Made by a program: the position numbers and the translations under genes
The notes under the pieces: model-generated
Seen by the model: only the letters and a program-made list of their open reading frames with translations
Databases searched by the model: none
What the model was told of the DNA's origin: nothing
NCBI GenBank assembly: GCA_009840305.1
Contig: VXNY01000028.1
Location: 124,001-188,000, forward strand
Length of the DNA stretch: 64,000 bases
From: Gammaproteobacteria bacterium
GTDB lineage: Bacteria; Pseudomonadota; Gammaproteobacteria; Pseudomonadales; Azotimanducaceae
Direction of reading: 5' to 3'
Shown: piece after piece, positions 1-9,225 of the stretch
Numbering within the stretch: the stretch's first letter is position 1
How the letters are laid out: each line of letters begins with the position of its first letter

Positions 1-1391
1 TCGTTCTTGATGAATTAACGCGATCAACCGTAGACTGGGGGGCCATCAATCAACCGTTTGAACCTGACGCTATGGATGTTCTATGGTCTAGAGTTCAAAA
101 TTTCGTTGATCGGGGTGAATCTTGTTACCGTGGGTTGATGCACGTAGGGGCGCATCCTGAACATTACTTACCTGTACAGGTAACAACCCAGTTTGCGTGG
201 CATCAGATGTTCGCAAGCTCGTTGTTTTTAGTCCCAGATACATTCAATCCTGAACGCAGAGACATTTGGCAAATACTGAACGCGCCACGATTTGTTTGCG
301 ATCCCTCGCGAGACGGTACTAATTCAGACGGTACTGTAATCATAGATTTCAGTGGTAAGCGGGTATTAGTGGCAGGGATGCACTATGCTGGCGAGATGAA
401 GAAAGCAATGTTTGCTGTACTAAACTTTTTGCTCCCTGACAAGGACATCTTGCCGATGCATTGCTCGGCTAATGTTGATTCAAATGGCAAAGTCGCGCTA
501 TTTTTTGGTCTTTCGGGTACCGGAAAAACCACACTTTCTTCAGACCCCGAATGTCTCTTGATCGGTGACGACGAACACGGCTGGGGAACTGGTACAGTTT
601 TTAACTTTGAGGGCGGTTGCTATGCAAAGTGTATTAATTTAAATCACGAAACCGAGCCCGTGATTTACGATGCCATTCGATTCGGCGCGTTGTTAGAAAA
701 CGTCGTAATCGATGAACACACAAGAGCGCCGGATTACTCAGACTCCAGTCTCACCGAAAACACCCGCGCATGCTACCCACGTGAAAACATTAAGTTGTGC
801 GTCCCCGACAATCGAGCTGGCGAGCCGGAGACAATCATTTTCTTAACTTGCGATGTCAGTGGAGTGCTACCCCCGGTTTCATTACTGTCATTAGAGTCCG
901 CAGCCTACCACTTTCTGTCTGGCTACACCGCCCAAGTTGGGTCTACAGTGGTCGGTGCGACAGAGCCTTTTACTTCGACGTTTTCAGCTGGGTTCGGAGC
1001 AGCGTTTTTACCACGTCCTCCGCGTGTGTACGCGGAATTGTTGATGCGCCGTATCAATGCCTTCGGTGCTAACGTTTATCTGGTAAACACTGGTTGGTCC
1101 GGTGGAGCATTTGGCGATGGACGTCGAATGAGCATTCCAGATACGCGTCGAATTATCAATGCCGTGCGTTCTGGTGAGTTAGTACACGCGCCGACGAAAC
1201 ACCTACCGGAATTGAATCTTACTATTCCAACACAAGTTGAGGGAATTGATCCACAAATTTTAGACCCAAGGGCGGGATGGAGCAATCCTCACCAATATGA
1301 TGCCGCCCGCGAAGCACTGATTTCCAAATTCAAAGACAACTTTACGAAGTTCGACATTGGATCTAATATCTTGGAAGCCGGACCGAAGTAA
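1..1391 (+). CDS. pckA: Phosphoenolpyruvate carboxykinase (ATP), 5' end outside window
   Basis: ATP-dependent PEP carboxykinase, which converts oxaloacetate and ATP to phosphoenolpyruvate, ADP and CO2 at the start of gluconeogenesis. The frame is open to the left edge (codons begin at base 3) and reads VLDELTRSTVDWGAINQP before the first ATG at 72. That matches the family's N-terminal part, so ATG 72 is internal and the true start lies upstream. Visible signatures are the MHCSANV stretch, the kinase-type P-loop FFGLSGTGKTTLS, the metal-binding IGDDEHGW and FNFEGGCYAK. The C-terminus (EAGPK) ends where the family usually ends. The gshA ATG follows after 57 nt, possibly in the same transcript. 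Identification is very secure; only the N-terminus is missing. Confidence 0.97.
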   Translation, partial: VLDELTRSTVDWGAINQPFEPDAMDVLWSRVQNFVDRGESCYRGLMHVGAHPEHYLPVQVTTQFAWHQMFASSLFLVPDTFNPERRDIWQILNAPRFVCDPSRDGTNSDGTVIIDFSGKRVLVAGMHYAGEMKKAMFAVLNFLLPDKDILPMHCSANVDSNGKVALFFGLSGTGKTTLSSDPECLLIGDDEHGWGTGTVFNFEGGCYAKCINLNHETEPVIYDAIRFGALLENVVIDEHTRAPDYSDSSLTENTRACYPRENIKLCVPDNRAGEPETIIFLTCDVSGVLPPVSLLSLESAAYHFLSGYTAQVGSTVVGATEPFTSTFSAGFGAAFLPRPPRVYAELLMRRINAFGANVYLVNTGWSGGAFGDGRRMSIPDTRRIINAVRSGELVHAPTKHLPELNLTIPTQVEGIDPQILDPRAGWSNPHQYDAAREALISKFKDNFTKFDIGSNILEAGPK

Positions 1392-1448
1392 AGCGTTTTT
1401 TACGCCGAAAATTACGAGACTAAATCCCAACGAACGGCACGGTCGCTA

Positions 1449-3020
1449 ATGTTGGAAAAGAAATTTTCACAGCTAATTGCTGGGTTTCGAGGTCATCCAG
1501 ATCTAGGACGACTCAACCATGGATTGGAAAAGGAGGCATTGCGGATTGATAAGCACGGGTATCTGTCCAAAAAACCCCATCCAAGCGCATTAGGCTCGTC
1601 TCTCACACATCCATGTATTACGACCGACTTTTCAGAGGCACAACTCGAACTTGTCACCAAAGTGCACACCTCGATAGAGAGTTGTATGCAAGAAATGGAA
1701 GAAATACATCGCTTCGTATACGATGTGTTGGACGACGAATTGCTTTGGCCATCCAGTATGCCTTGTATGCTGAGAGGGGAAAAGTCGATACCTCTAGCCG
1801 ATTATGGGAAATCTAATATTGGACAATTCAAGCGAGTCTACCGGCAGGGATTAGCTCTCCGTTACGGCAAGTACATGCAAACAATTTCCGGTCTGCATTA
1901 CAACTTTTCGCTTCCGAAGACTTTATGGGCACACTATGCTGAGTTGCTAGGTGTAGACGATACGATGGACTTTCGGAACCAGTGTTATCTTGGGTTGATC
2001 CGAAACGTTCGGCGATACACATGGCTCTTGGTTTATCTTTTCGGTACATCGCCAGCAGTGTGTGGTTCGTTTCTTGCCGGACGTGCGCACGATCTTGAGC
2101 CGTTTGACGGCGAGTCTTTTTACTTGCCACATGCGACCTCGCTACGGATGGGACCCTTGGGGTACCAGAGTGTTGTGCAAGGACGACATTACCTCTCCTT
2201 CAACACACTCGTTGACTATCGCGAATCGATGCTTCCTTTATTGTCCGAACCCTATTCTCAATATGAAGAGTTAGGATTGCAGTCGTCGAACGGCGAATTT
2301 CAACAACTCTCGTTGTCGCCGTTACAAATTGAGGCAGAGAGTTATACCCCTATACGACCGAAACCCAAAGCAAAATGTTCGCTACGTCCTCTGTTAGCTT
2401 TAGAAAAACACGGCATCGAGTACGTAGAAGTTCGATGCTTGGATTTAAATCCCTTTTTCTCCACTGGTATTGACCGTACAACGTTGTACTTTTTAGATGC
2501 TTTCTTGTTATTTGCTCTGCTTATTCCGAGTCCACGTGATTCACAAGAACGTTGGGAAGAAGATCAACGAAATCAAACGATAGTCGTGGAACGGGGTAGG
2601 GACCCAAACGTGGAACTAATGGTTGACGGTGAAAACTGTTCCCTAACACGCAGCGGTCGTCCCATTCTCGATGTAGTAATACAGATAGCCGGATTACTTG
2701 ACGAAGTAGATAAAGGGAGCACCCATGTAGACGCTGTCGCGCTACAAATAGAGAAATTGCAAGATCCCTCCAAAACTCCGTCAGCGCGTCTACTGCAACA
2801 GATGGCAACGTGGGAAAAATCCTATTATCGGACTATCGAGACGCTTTCCAAGCAGCACCGAGACAATTTACGGTCGCAACAGTTACCTGCAACAAGACGG
2901 CAACATTACCGGGAGCTGGCTATGCAATCTCATCGAGAACAACACGAACTCGAAAACGCGGAGACGAGTTCGTTTGAACACTACTTAGAAGACTTCATGC
3001 AATTCGAGCGATCAGAGTGA
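1449..3020 (+). CDS. gshA: Glutamate-cysteine ligase
   Basis: First enzyme of glutathione synthesis, joining glutamate and cysteine with ATP in the cytoplasm. The 523-residue length and the N-terminal HGLEKEALRI, TTDFSEAQLEL and SGLHYNFSLP motifs are typical of the proteobacterial type 1 GshA family. The ATG at 1449 gives the usual N-terminus; no strong Shine-Dalgarno sequence is seen. The stop overlaps the next gene by 4 nt (GTGA), so acpH is probably translationally coupled to it. gshB is not in the window. Recognition is firm. Confidence 0.96.
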   Translation: MLEKKFSQLIAGFRGHPDLGRLNHGLEKEALRIDKHGYLSKKPHPSALGSSLTHPCITTDFSEAQLELVTKVHTSIESCMQEMEEIHRFVYDVLDDELLWPSSMPCMLRGEKSIPLADYGKSNIGQFKRVYRQGLALRYGKYMQTISGLHYNFSLPKTLWAHYAELLGVDDTMDFRNQCYLGLIRNVRRYTWLLVYLFGTSPAVCGSFLAGRAHDLEPFDGESFYLPHATSLRMGPLGYQSVVQGRHYLSFNTLVDYRESMLPLLSEPYSQYEELGLQSSNGEFQQLSLSPLQIEAESYTPIRPKPKAKCSLRPLLALEKHGIEYVEVRCLDLNPFFSTGIDRTTLYFLDAFLLFALLIPSPRDSQERWEEDQRNQTIVVERGRDPNVELMVDGENCSLTRSGRPILDVVIQIAGLLDEVDKGSTHVDAVALQIEKLQDPSKTPSARLLQQMATWEKSYYRTIETLSKQHRDNLRSQQLPATRRQHYRELAMQSHREQHELENAETSSFEHYLEDFMQFERSE

Positions 3021-3622
3021 ACCATCTAGCGCACTGCTGGCTCGCCAAAGGCAACGAGGGACACATTGCTGGTGGATTTCTTGGTGACTTTTACAAAGGT
3101 CCAATTCGGCGGGATCTACCCGAAGAGCTTCAGGAAGGGATTCGGCTACACCGGTACATTGACTCATTGACGAACCAAATGCCCGAGATGCGGTCTACTT
3201 ATTCACGTTTTGGAACAGAGTTGCGAAGGGTTGCACCCATTCTGTTGGATTTAGTCGCTGACCACTTATTAGCTCGGCATTGGGATCGGTATGGAACTGG
3301 TGAATTGACAGATTTCACATCAAAATGCTATCGTATAATTGGGCAGTACGAGATTCCCCCTACCGGGAAGCGCTTTTTCCACCATGTGGTGTCCCGAAAT
3401 CTGTGGTGTGAGTACACTGATTTTGATGTCATACTTTCAGTGATGTGTCGCATTCTCATGCGCTTGCGTCTGGATGATCGGGCAACACATTTGTCCAAAC
3501 TTGAACCTCGGATCGAAGACTTTCATCAAGACTTTCGCGAGTATTTCCCAATACTTGTGGATAAGGTGCAGACTTGGAAAGCGAGCAATACGGCGGCGAT
3601 AGAAAAAGTAAATCAGTCGTGA
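3017..3622 (+). CDS. acpH: Acyl carrier protein phosphodiesterase
   Basis: AcpH (YajB) family, which removes the 4'-phosphopantetheine group from holo-ACP in the cytoplasm. The sequence begins MNHLAHCWLA, followed by GGFLGDFYKG and EGIRLHRYIDSLT, the conserved His/Asp-rich pattern of this HD-like fold; DLVADHLLARHW follows further on. Its 201 residues match the family. It starts with GTG at 3017 inside the end of gshA (GTGA overlap), so it needs translational coupling or read-through initiation. Pairing with gshA is not the enteric arrangement. Confidence is high on family and moderate on the exact physiological role. Confidence 0.9.
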   Translation: MNHLAHCWLAKGNEGHIAGGFLGDFYKGPIRRDLPEELQEGIRLHRYIDSLTNQMPEMRSTYSRFGTELRRVAPILLDLVADHLLARHWDRYGTGELTDFTSKCYRIIGQYEIPPTGKRFFHHVVSRNLWCEYTDFDVILSVMCRILMRLRLDDRATHLSKLEPRIEDFHQDFREYFPILVDKVQTWKASNTAAIEKVNQS

Positions 3623-3681
3623 CCGTGTGGAGTTCAATCTACGTAAATTAATTTGAAGATATTCGCCAGAGAGGAGTATTG

Positions 3682-4173
3682 GTGTTTTTAGGATTTGACT
3701 TTCGACATTCCGAAACTTGGGCAACAGTGGGAGTGCTCGTCGGTGGAGGCATGCTGTTATCTACTTTAGTGTTAGAGCACGTCTTCGCGCTCCATCCTTG
3801 CTATCTCTGTTTATCGCAGCGCTACTGTATGTTCCTAGCGGTGTTGGTGACAACGTGGAGTTTGTTTGCTGATCCAAGACGTGGAATCTTTCCGGTACTT
3901 ACTATTGTGTGTTGCTTCGGTGGGATCGGTTTCGCGTTTCGTCAGTTTTACTTGCAATACGTACCTGGTGCTGTTGAGAGCTGTGATGCTGATTTGAACT
4001 ATAGACTCAATTCTGATTGGGGGTTCTGGGAAATTTTCGATGGATTTTTCCAAGGTTCGGAGAGTTGTGGCGAAGCTTCGATTATTCCTGTACTGTCGTG
4101 TGATGCATTTCTCCTATTGATCACCATTGCGATTTTGCAGCTGGTGTATGGACCTCGATCGTCCTATAAGTAA
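3682..4173 (+). CDS. dsbB: Disulfide bond formation protein B
   Basis: Inner-membrane quinone reductase that re-oxidises DsbA. The sequence shows four hydrophobic segments and both periplasmic cysteine pairs: C-Y-L-C just after the first membrane segment (HPCYLCLSQRY) and two later cysteines about 28 residues apart in the second periplasmic loop (VESCDAD and SESCGEA). I place the start at GTG 3682: the GAGGAG at 3671-3676 is then 5 nt away, whereas the in-frame TTG at 3679 is only 2 nt from it. It lies 56 nt after acpH on the same strand. dsbA is not in the window. Confidence 0.93.
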   Translation: MFLGFDFRHSETWATVGVLVGGGMLLSTLVLEHVFALHPCYLCLSQRYCMFLAVLVTTWSLFADPRRGIFPVLTIVCCFGGIGFAFRQFYLQYVPGAVESCDADLNYRLNSDWGFWEIFDGFFQGSESCGEASIIPVLSCDAFLLLITIAILQLVYGPRSSYK

Positions 4174-4261
4174 CGCGCCAAAACTTTGATTCGTGTCGGT
4201 CAATAGGGATTAGGTTCCCTGACCTTATCTCTTTCTACATCGTTCGCGTTTTAGCAATTCT

Positions 4262-6142
4262 GTGTTGCAGTTCAGCGACATTTATTTCAAATACGACGAC
4301 CAACCACTCTTTTCCGGGTTATCACTAACGATACACGCTGGGCATAAAGCTTGCATAGTAGGGCGAAACGGCGTCGGAAAGTCCACACTGTTTGAGCTAC
4401 TGCTCGGTAACCTGATTCCAGACGACGGGGATATACGTAATCCCAAGGATTGGCGTGTCGCGACCTTACGTCAAAACATCGCGCCGAGTGAACGCTCGGC
4501 ACTCGATTTTGTCATGGATGGAGATGCGATTTTGCGTAATCTTGAACGCACGATCGAAAGGGCAACAAAAAGTGCAGATGACAGTAAACTCGTCGCCTCG
4601 TTAAGCGCATATGAGGACCAGGGAGGCTACCGCTACACTCAGCGAGCCGAGACAATATTACAAGGACTTGGATTTACTTCCAAGGACTTCGACAAACCTC
4701 ATCGTGATTTCTCTGGGGGATGGCGAATCCGACTTAATCTTGCTCAAACACTGATGGTACCTTCAGACTACCTGTTGTTAGATGAGCCAACGAATCATTT
4801 AGATCTAGAAGCCGTGTCATGGCTGTACCGTTGGTTGTTTAAGTACGAAGGGACGGTCGTTTTGATAGCACACGATCGCGAGTTTATAGATCGAATTGCA
4901 ACAGAAGTCATTCACTTAGATCAAGGAGTTGCCAGAACGTACAGTGGTGGATACAGTGCTTTTGAAAAGCAACGTGCGGCACTTTTACTTGAACAAGAAA
5001 CACTACTACAAAGACAAGAGAAAGAAAGAGCGCGCATTCAAAAATTTGTCGATAGATTTCGCGCAAAGGCTAGTAAAGCAAAGCAGGTTCAGAGTAGGAT
5101 CAAATTACTCGAAAAGATGACCTATACGGCAGTTCTACGTGACGAAGCACCTTATAAATTTACCTTTTCATCTCCTGCTCGTTTCGATCAACCCATGGTA
5201 AGTTTTCAAGCTAGTTCGATCGGATATGGAGACGAAACGGTAATCAGAGACTTTACCCAGAGAATTTATCCCAAAGATCGAATAGGGATTCTCGGGATCA
5301 ACGGTGCTGGCAAAACGACACTGTTAAAAGCTATAGCAAAAGAAATTGACCCGTTACATGGTGTTGTGGAACTGAGTACCCACACGACTGTCGGTTACTT
5401 CGCTCAACATCAGTTGGAGGTATTAGAGGCTACGAGCTCTGCATATAAGCACATCGAAGAAAGTACGGAATTGTCGGCTCAGTCGATCCGTAATTTTTTG
5501 GGTGCTTGGGGATTTTCCGGATCCACAATATTTCGACCCGTTTCCCAATTGAGTGGCGGCGAAAAAGCTCGCTTGGTACTCGCGAAGCTTGCGTTGCGAA
5601 GACCCGCGATATTGGTTCTGGACGAACCTACAAACCATCTCGATTTAGAAATGCGAAACGCCTTGGCGAGTGCATTAGACAACTTTGAAGGTGCAGTTGT
5701 GCTCGTCGCGCACGACCAACACCTACTCCGTCAATGTGTCAATGATTTTTGGCTAATTCGCGATGGAACGATCTCCGTGTACCGGGGTGACTTGGACGAT
5801 TATGAAGCTATGCTGAATCACACAGGAGATGTACAAGTTAGTAAGAGTAGTTTCAACTCTAGAGCGAAAAGACGACAGCGCGCACTATTACGCGAGCGGA
5901 AGAGAGTATTCGCTAGAGAATTGAGCCGTATTGAGAGTTCTATAGAAGAAATTTCTGGAGAGGTGCAATCATTAACGGATCGCTTACAAGATCCTTCTAC
6001 TCTGAAGCACTTGGATCGTAACGAGTTGAACAGTCTTCTCGCCCGACACAGCAACCTTACTCAGGAATCGGCGCGCTTGGAAGCTCAGTGGTACTCGCTT
6101 ACCGAATCGATGGATCGGTTTAGTGGGGATCGTTCTCAGTGA
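4262..6142 (+). CDS. yheS: ABC-F family ATPase, YheS type
   Basis: Soluble tandem ATPase of the ABC-F group, whose members bind the ribosomal E site and act on translation. Two complete nucleotide-binding domains are present: Walker A GRNGVGKST with Walker B LLLDEPTNHLDLEAV, and GINGAGKTT with LVLDEPTNHLDLEMR. Signature motifs are FSGGW and LSGGEKARL. Between them lies the charged linker rich in Arg/Lys (KQVQSRIKLLEKM), the P-site tRNA interaction motif region. The charged C-terminal tail (about residues 540-626) and domain spacing resemble YheS more than Uup or EttA. The GTG at 4262 (then TTG) is the likely start. Its 3' end overlaps the convergent PDZ gene by 7 nt. Confidence 0.9.
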   Translation: MLQFSDIYFKYDDQPLFSGLSLTIHAGHKACIVGRNGVGKSTLFELLLGNLIPDDGDIRNPKDWRVATLRQNIAPSERSALDFVMDGDAILRNLERTIERATKSADDSKLVASLSAYEDQGGYRYTQRAETILQGLGFTSKDFDKPHRDFSGGWRIRLNLAQTLMVPSDYLLLDEPTNHLDLEAVSWLYRWLFKYEGTVVLIAHDREFIDRIATEVIHLDQGVARTYSGGYSAFEKQRAALLLEQETLLQRQEKERARIQKFVDRFRAKASKAKQVQSRIKLLEKMTYTAVLRDEAPYKFTFSSPARFDQPMVSFQASSIGYGDETVIRDFTQRIYPKDRIGILGINGAGKTTLLKAIAKEIDPLHGVVELSTHTTVGYFAQHQLEVLEATSSAYKHIEESTELSAQSIRNFLGAWGFSGSTIFRPVSQLSGGEKARLVLAKLALRRPAILVLDEPTNHLDLEMRNALASALDNFEGAVVLVAHDQHLLRQCVNDFWLIRDGTISVYRGDLDDYEAMLNHTGDVQVSKSSFNSRAKRRQRALLRERKRVFARELSRIESSIEEISGEVQSLTDRLQDPSTLKHLDRNELNSLLARHSNLTQESARLEAQWYSLTESMDRFSGDRSQ

Positions 6143-7137
6143 ATCATTTGATCTTCGGCATTTCGAAAGATCACCGATGTTCGCTCTAACTCTATTTCCA
6201 CCTTTTTCCCTTTGCGTTTCACTTCAGCGCTGATCATATCGTTCTCTGATAACTTTAGTGCCTTGGTAACATGATCAATGGCTCGGATCGCCGTGTCTTC
6301 GATGTCAACCAAGATGTCGCCTGCCTTGAAATCGCTGTCTTTGGGAGCTTTCAAGATTAACACTCCAAACTCAACGTCGAAATACTGTCCCATTTCGTCT
6401 TCGATTTCTAATAGAAACACTGAGGGAGGGGGTTTGTATTCAATGGTAATCTCTCCGGGACCGCCGTGGTCCCACATCAGTATTGGCCCCGTGGGTCCCT
6501 TAATTTCTTTCATGTTATACTTTGTAATTATTGCTTCTTCGTCATTCTCGATCTCAATGTCAAAGTCTTTCCCGTCTCGACTGACTGTGAGTGCAAGTGG
6601 TGGAAAGCCTTTGATCACCTTGGCATAAGGAAATAGGTAGTATCGCATAGTTGCCACGGGGTCGTCCAGCTCTTCGACTGCAACTTGTTCGTTTATCTTG
6701 ACAATGACGTCGTTTGCCTTGAGATCAGTGAGATAGAATCGACCCTCCGGTTCGATGGATGTGACCAACACTTGGTTTTTTGGCGTCTCTTCCAAAGTGA
6801 TTCCTAGATCCTGTTCTCCGAAGTTCGCAAATCTCCCTGAAAGGTTGTTTAGCATGGTCTTCATGAAGTCTTCAATTGGTGAAACCATATCTTCGACATT
6901 CATGGTGTTAGATAGGTCGACAAGGGCACTCTCAGCTAACACCCAGGACTCAAGCTCAGCTAACGTGTCTAAATATCGGTCGCTATCGCGGGGTCGCTGC
7001 ACTTCTTCAACTGCCGCACTGTCTTGCTGGTCTTCTTCATTCGAGGATTGGTCTTGAGCCCACAGTTGCGGCGTGACCGACATCATCATTGCTAGAGATA
7101 GTATTCGTTGCATTTTGCTTTTATATTCTTCGTTCAT
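6136..7137 (-). CDS. Exported two-PDZ protein (PDZ cluster, last gene)
   Basis: Predicted secreted or periplasmic protein of 333 residues. The N-terminus (MQRILSLAMMMSVTPQLWAQ, preceded by eight residues from ATG 7137) looks like a signal peptide. An acidic stretch follows, then a PDZ-like domain around residues 105-200 (LGITLEETP, LKANDVIVKIN, ELDDPVATM) and a second around 240-330 (FLLEIEDEMGQYFDVEFGVL, FKAGDILVDIEDTAIRA). No protease or other catalytic domain is visible. It is the most divergent of four tandem paralogues and lacks their common ILE/ILD end. The gap to the upstream paralogue is 26 nt, so it is probably the last gene of the sigma-factor operon. Substrate or peptide-binding role is inference only. 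Confidence 0.75.
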   Translation of the reverse strand: MNEEYKSKMQRILSLAMMMSVTPQLWAQDQSSNEEDQQDSAAVEEVQRPRDSDRYLDTLAELESWVLAESALVDLSNTMNVEDMVSPIEDFMKTMLNNLSGRFANFGEQDLGITLEETPKNQVLVTSIEPEGRFYLTDLKANDVIVKINEQVAVEELDDPVATMRYYLFPYAKVIKGFPPLALTVSRDGKDFDIEIENDEEAIITKYNMKEIKGPTGPILMWDHGGPGEITIEYKPPPSVFLLEIEDEMGQYFDVEFGVLILKAPKDSDFKAGDILVDIEDTAIRAIDHVTKALKLSENDMISAEVKRKGKKVEIELERTSVIFRNAEDQMIH

Positions 7138-7163
7138 GGTTTGTTGATATCTTGTTAGTACGT

Positions 7164-8159
7164 TTAATCCAAAATCGACCGTAACTTAAAGTCATTTTTG
7201 TTTACAGTTACACTTCTTTCTCGCTTATTTCGCTTAACTAGAAGCTTAAGTTCGTCTTTACCATCCTGAAATTCTTCAATCGCTTGAGGCACCGAACGTA
7301 TAGGTTGATCGTCCACTTTCAACAAAATGTCGCCAGGTTTAATACCCTCGACTTCTTCTGCTTCTAGTACTAATACACCGTAATCTACTCCGAAATAGCG
7401 ACCAAATTCCTCTTCGATGTCCATGACATAAACAAGGTTGCTCGGACTTTCGAAATCTGATCGGAACAATGAGCTAAGGCGTTCACGAATATCGCGCAAA
7501 GTTTCTGGTACTTGATAAGTGGTAGTCTGCCTTGGAGCTATCGACGACCAACGGACGGTAGCAACATCTACTTGAACCTCGTCAGTACCACGTAGCAATG
7601 TGATCCTAATGATGGATCCGGGCGGATTTGAATTGATCAACTCGACCATAGACGTTACTGGATCATCTAGTTCAGCAATGTCCACATCGCCGATTCTCGT
7701 AAGCACGTCACCAACTAGAATGCCAGCCATTTCTGCAGGTGCCCCTTCCAAGACTCTGACTATAGGTACTCCAACGTCCGTTGCTTGATCCATTTGAACG
7801 CCGATAAAGCCTTTGGTCATGTCGTCTCGAGCCTGCGCGTAGCGAGAAATGAGAGTATCAATCGGTGGACGTCGAATTGATGGTGTTGCATCATCGCGCA
7901 GTTCGTGCAAGAGTCTTTGCAGTGTTTGAAGCCGTAGTTCTAGCTGGTGCATCTGAGCTTCCAACTCGTTCAATCGAGTGTCTTCGAGTTGCTGTTGGAG
8001 AATAGCTTCTTTTTCCCCGGTTGCGACTGTTTCAGAGTCGTCGGCAACTAGGTTCAAATTAAAGCTCGCCAAGAAGCAAAAGATACAAGGCAGGGTAATG
8101 AGAGCTTTTATATTCATGGTTCTAAACAGTTTCAATTTGATCAAGTACTTTGTAGTCAT
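7164..8159 (-). CDS. Exported coiled-coil two-PDZ protein (PDZ cluster)
   Basis: Exported protein of 331 residues from the ATG at 8159, which overlaps the upstream paralogue's stop as ATGA. ATG 8117 is an alternative that gives a more compact signal peptide (MNIKALITLPCIFCFLASFN). After the signal come a predicted coiled coil (about residues 52-90, heptad-like Leu/Glu/Gln), PDZ1 (GFIGVQMDQATDVGVPIVRV, MAGILVGDVLTRIGD, ELDDPV) and a C-terminal PDZ2 (YVMDIEEEFGRYFGVDYGVL, IKPGDILLKVDDQPIRS). It ends LRSILD, like its neighbours. No catalytic triad is seen, so it is not a DegS or DegP protease. A scaffold or sensor role in the envelope is inferred from domain content and from the sigma factor upstream. 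Confidence 0.78.
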   Translation of the reverse strand: MTTKYLIKLKLFRTMNIKALITLPCIFCFLASFNLNLVADDSETVATGEKEAILQQQLEDTRLNELEAQMHQLELRLQTLQRLLHELRDDATPSIRRPPIDTLISRYAQARDDMTKGFIGVQMDQATDVGVPIVRVLEGAPAEMAGILVGDVLTRIGDVDIAELDDPVTSMVELINSNPPGSIIRITLLRGTDEVQVDVATVRWSSIAPRQTTTYQVPETLRDIRERLSSLFRSDFESPSNLVYVMDIEEEFGRYFGVDYGVLVLEAEEVEGIKPGDILLKVDDQPIRSVPQAIEEFQDGKDELKLLVKRNKRERSVTVNKNDFKLRSILD

Positions 8160-9190
8160 TCCAGAATTGCGCGCAGACTAAATTTATCTTTTTCGAGAGA
8201 AATTCTCTTTTCTTTTTTCTTTCGTTTAATTTGAAGTTCAACCTCAATTCCTGCATTGTGTTTGTGCTGGAATGCCTGTGAGATGGAGCGTATTGGTTTG
8301 TCGTCAATTTTTAAAAGAATGTCGCCTGCTTGGATACCGTCAACATCTGGCGCTTTGACCACCAAGACACCATACTCTACATCAAAGTAGCTACCTAAGT
8401 CTTCTTCAATCTCCATCACGAAGATTTTGTTTTCCGCTCCAGGAAACGTCTCGGTGATAATGTTCCAAATTTTTGGATCCACAGGCGCGTTGTTAATCGT
8501 GACGCCGTCAATTGCATGCCATTGTCCACCAATGGCGCGGAGCCACTCCATTGAGAGTCGATCAATGGTGGCTACTTCTACTTCCTTTTCATCGTCGTTC
8601 CTTTGTAACATTAACCGAACGATCGTGCCCGGTGGTCGCGATGTAATCACTTCAAATGCGGATTGAACGGGATCATCGAGGTTCAACATTTGAACATCAT
8701 CTATACTCAGGATCACGTCCCCAGCTTCAACGCCTGCAATGTAAGCCGGCGCAGTGTCCATCACACCTTTGACTAACACCCCGTCGCCCGACGCATCCTC
8801 CAATGCGACACCGATAACGCCGTCATTGCGTCTTTGAAAGTTCCACACCATCGTGTCTCGAACCAAATTTAAAGTGACTGGAGCAATCTGATCAGTAAGC
8901 TTGTTAGTGAGAATCAGTACATCATCGAAGATGCTTTGCGAATCTTGGAGCTCGGCCGAGACTTTTTTTAAGTGATCCCGCGCTTCCAGTAGTTCTACCG
9001 CGGCCTCGTCAAACAACTTTTGAGCTTCATCAAACTTTGCTTTCGCTGCTCTCGCGCTAGCTTCCTTAGCTTGGAGTTCTTGTGTCGCGTCTTCTTCGTT
9101 CTGTGTTACAGCTTCTTCCTCCGCGTGAGATTGCAGTCCCGCGACCAGTAGGACTACGACGATGAATGCTAGGATGTTGGAAGTTTTCAT
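8156..9190 (-). CDS. Exported coiled-coil two-PDZ protein (PDZ cluster)
   Basis: 344-residue paralogue with a clear signal peptide (MKTSNILAFIVVVLLVAGLQ, cleavage near SHA-EE). A long charged, probably coiled-coil stretch follows (about residues 28-95, rich in Ala/Glu/Lys). PDZ1 holds GVIGVALEDASGDGVLV, YIAGVEAGDVILSIDD and NLDDPVQS; the C-terminal PDZ2 holds FVMEIEEDLGSYFDVEYGVL and IQAGDILLKIDDKPIRSIS. The last residues are FSLRAILE, shared with the next paralogue upstream. Its stop overlaps the next start by 4 nt; it lies 35 nt after the large paralogue. No Shine-Dalgarno sequence is evident. Function is unknown beyond an inferred peptide-binding role. Confidence 0.8.
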   Translation of the reverse strand: MKTSNILAFIVVVLLVAGLQSHAEEEAVTQNEEDATQELQAKEASARAAKAKFDEAQKLFDEAAVELLEARDHLKKVSAELQDSQSIFDDVLILTNKLTDQIAPVTLNLVRDTMVWNFQRRNDGVIGVALEDASGDGVLVKGVMDTAPAYIAGVEAGDVILSIDDVQMLNLDDPVQSAFEVITSRPPGTIVRLMLQRNDDEKEVEVATIDRLSMEWLRAIGGQWHAIDGVTINNAPVDPKIWNIITETFPGAENKIFVMEIEEDLGSYFDVEYGVLVVKAPDVDGIQAGDILLKIDDKPIRSISQAFQHKHNAGIEVELQIKRKKKEKRISLEKDKFSLRAILE

Positions 9191-9225
9191 AAAGTCAATA
9201 GATTAGGTAATTTGCTTAAAAGTGT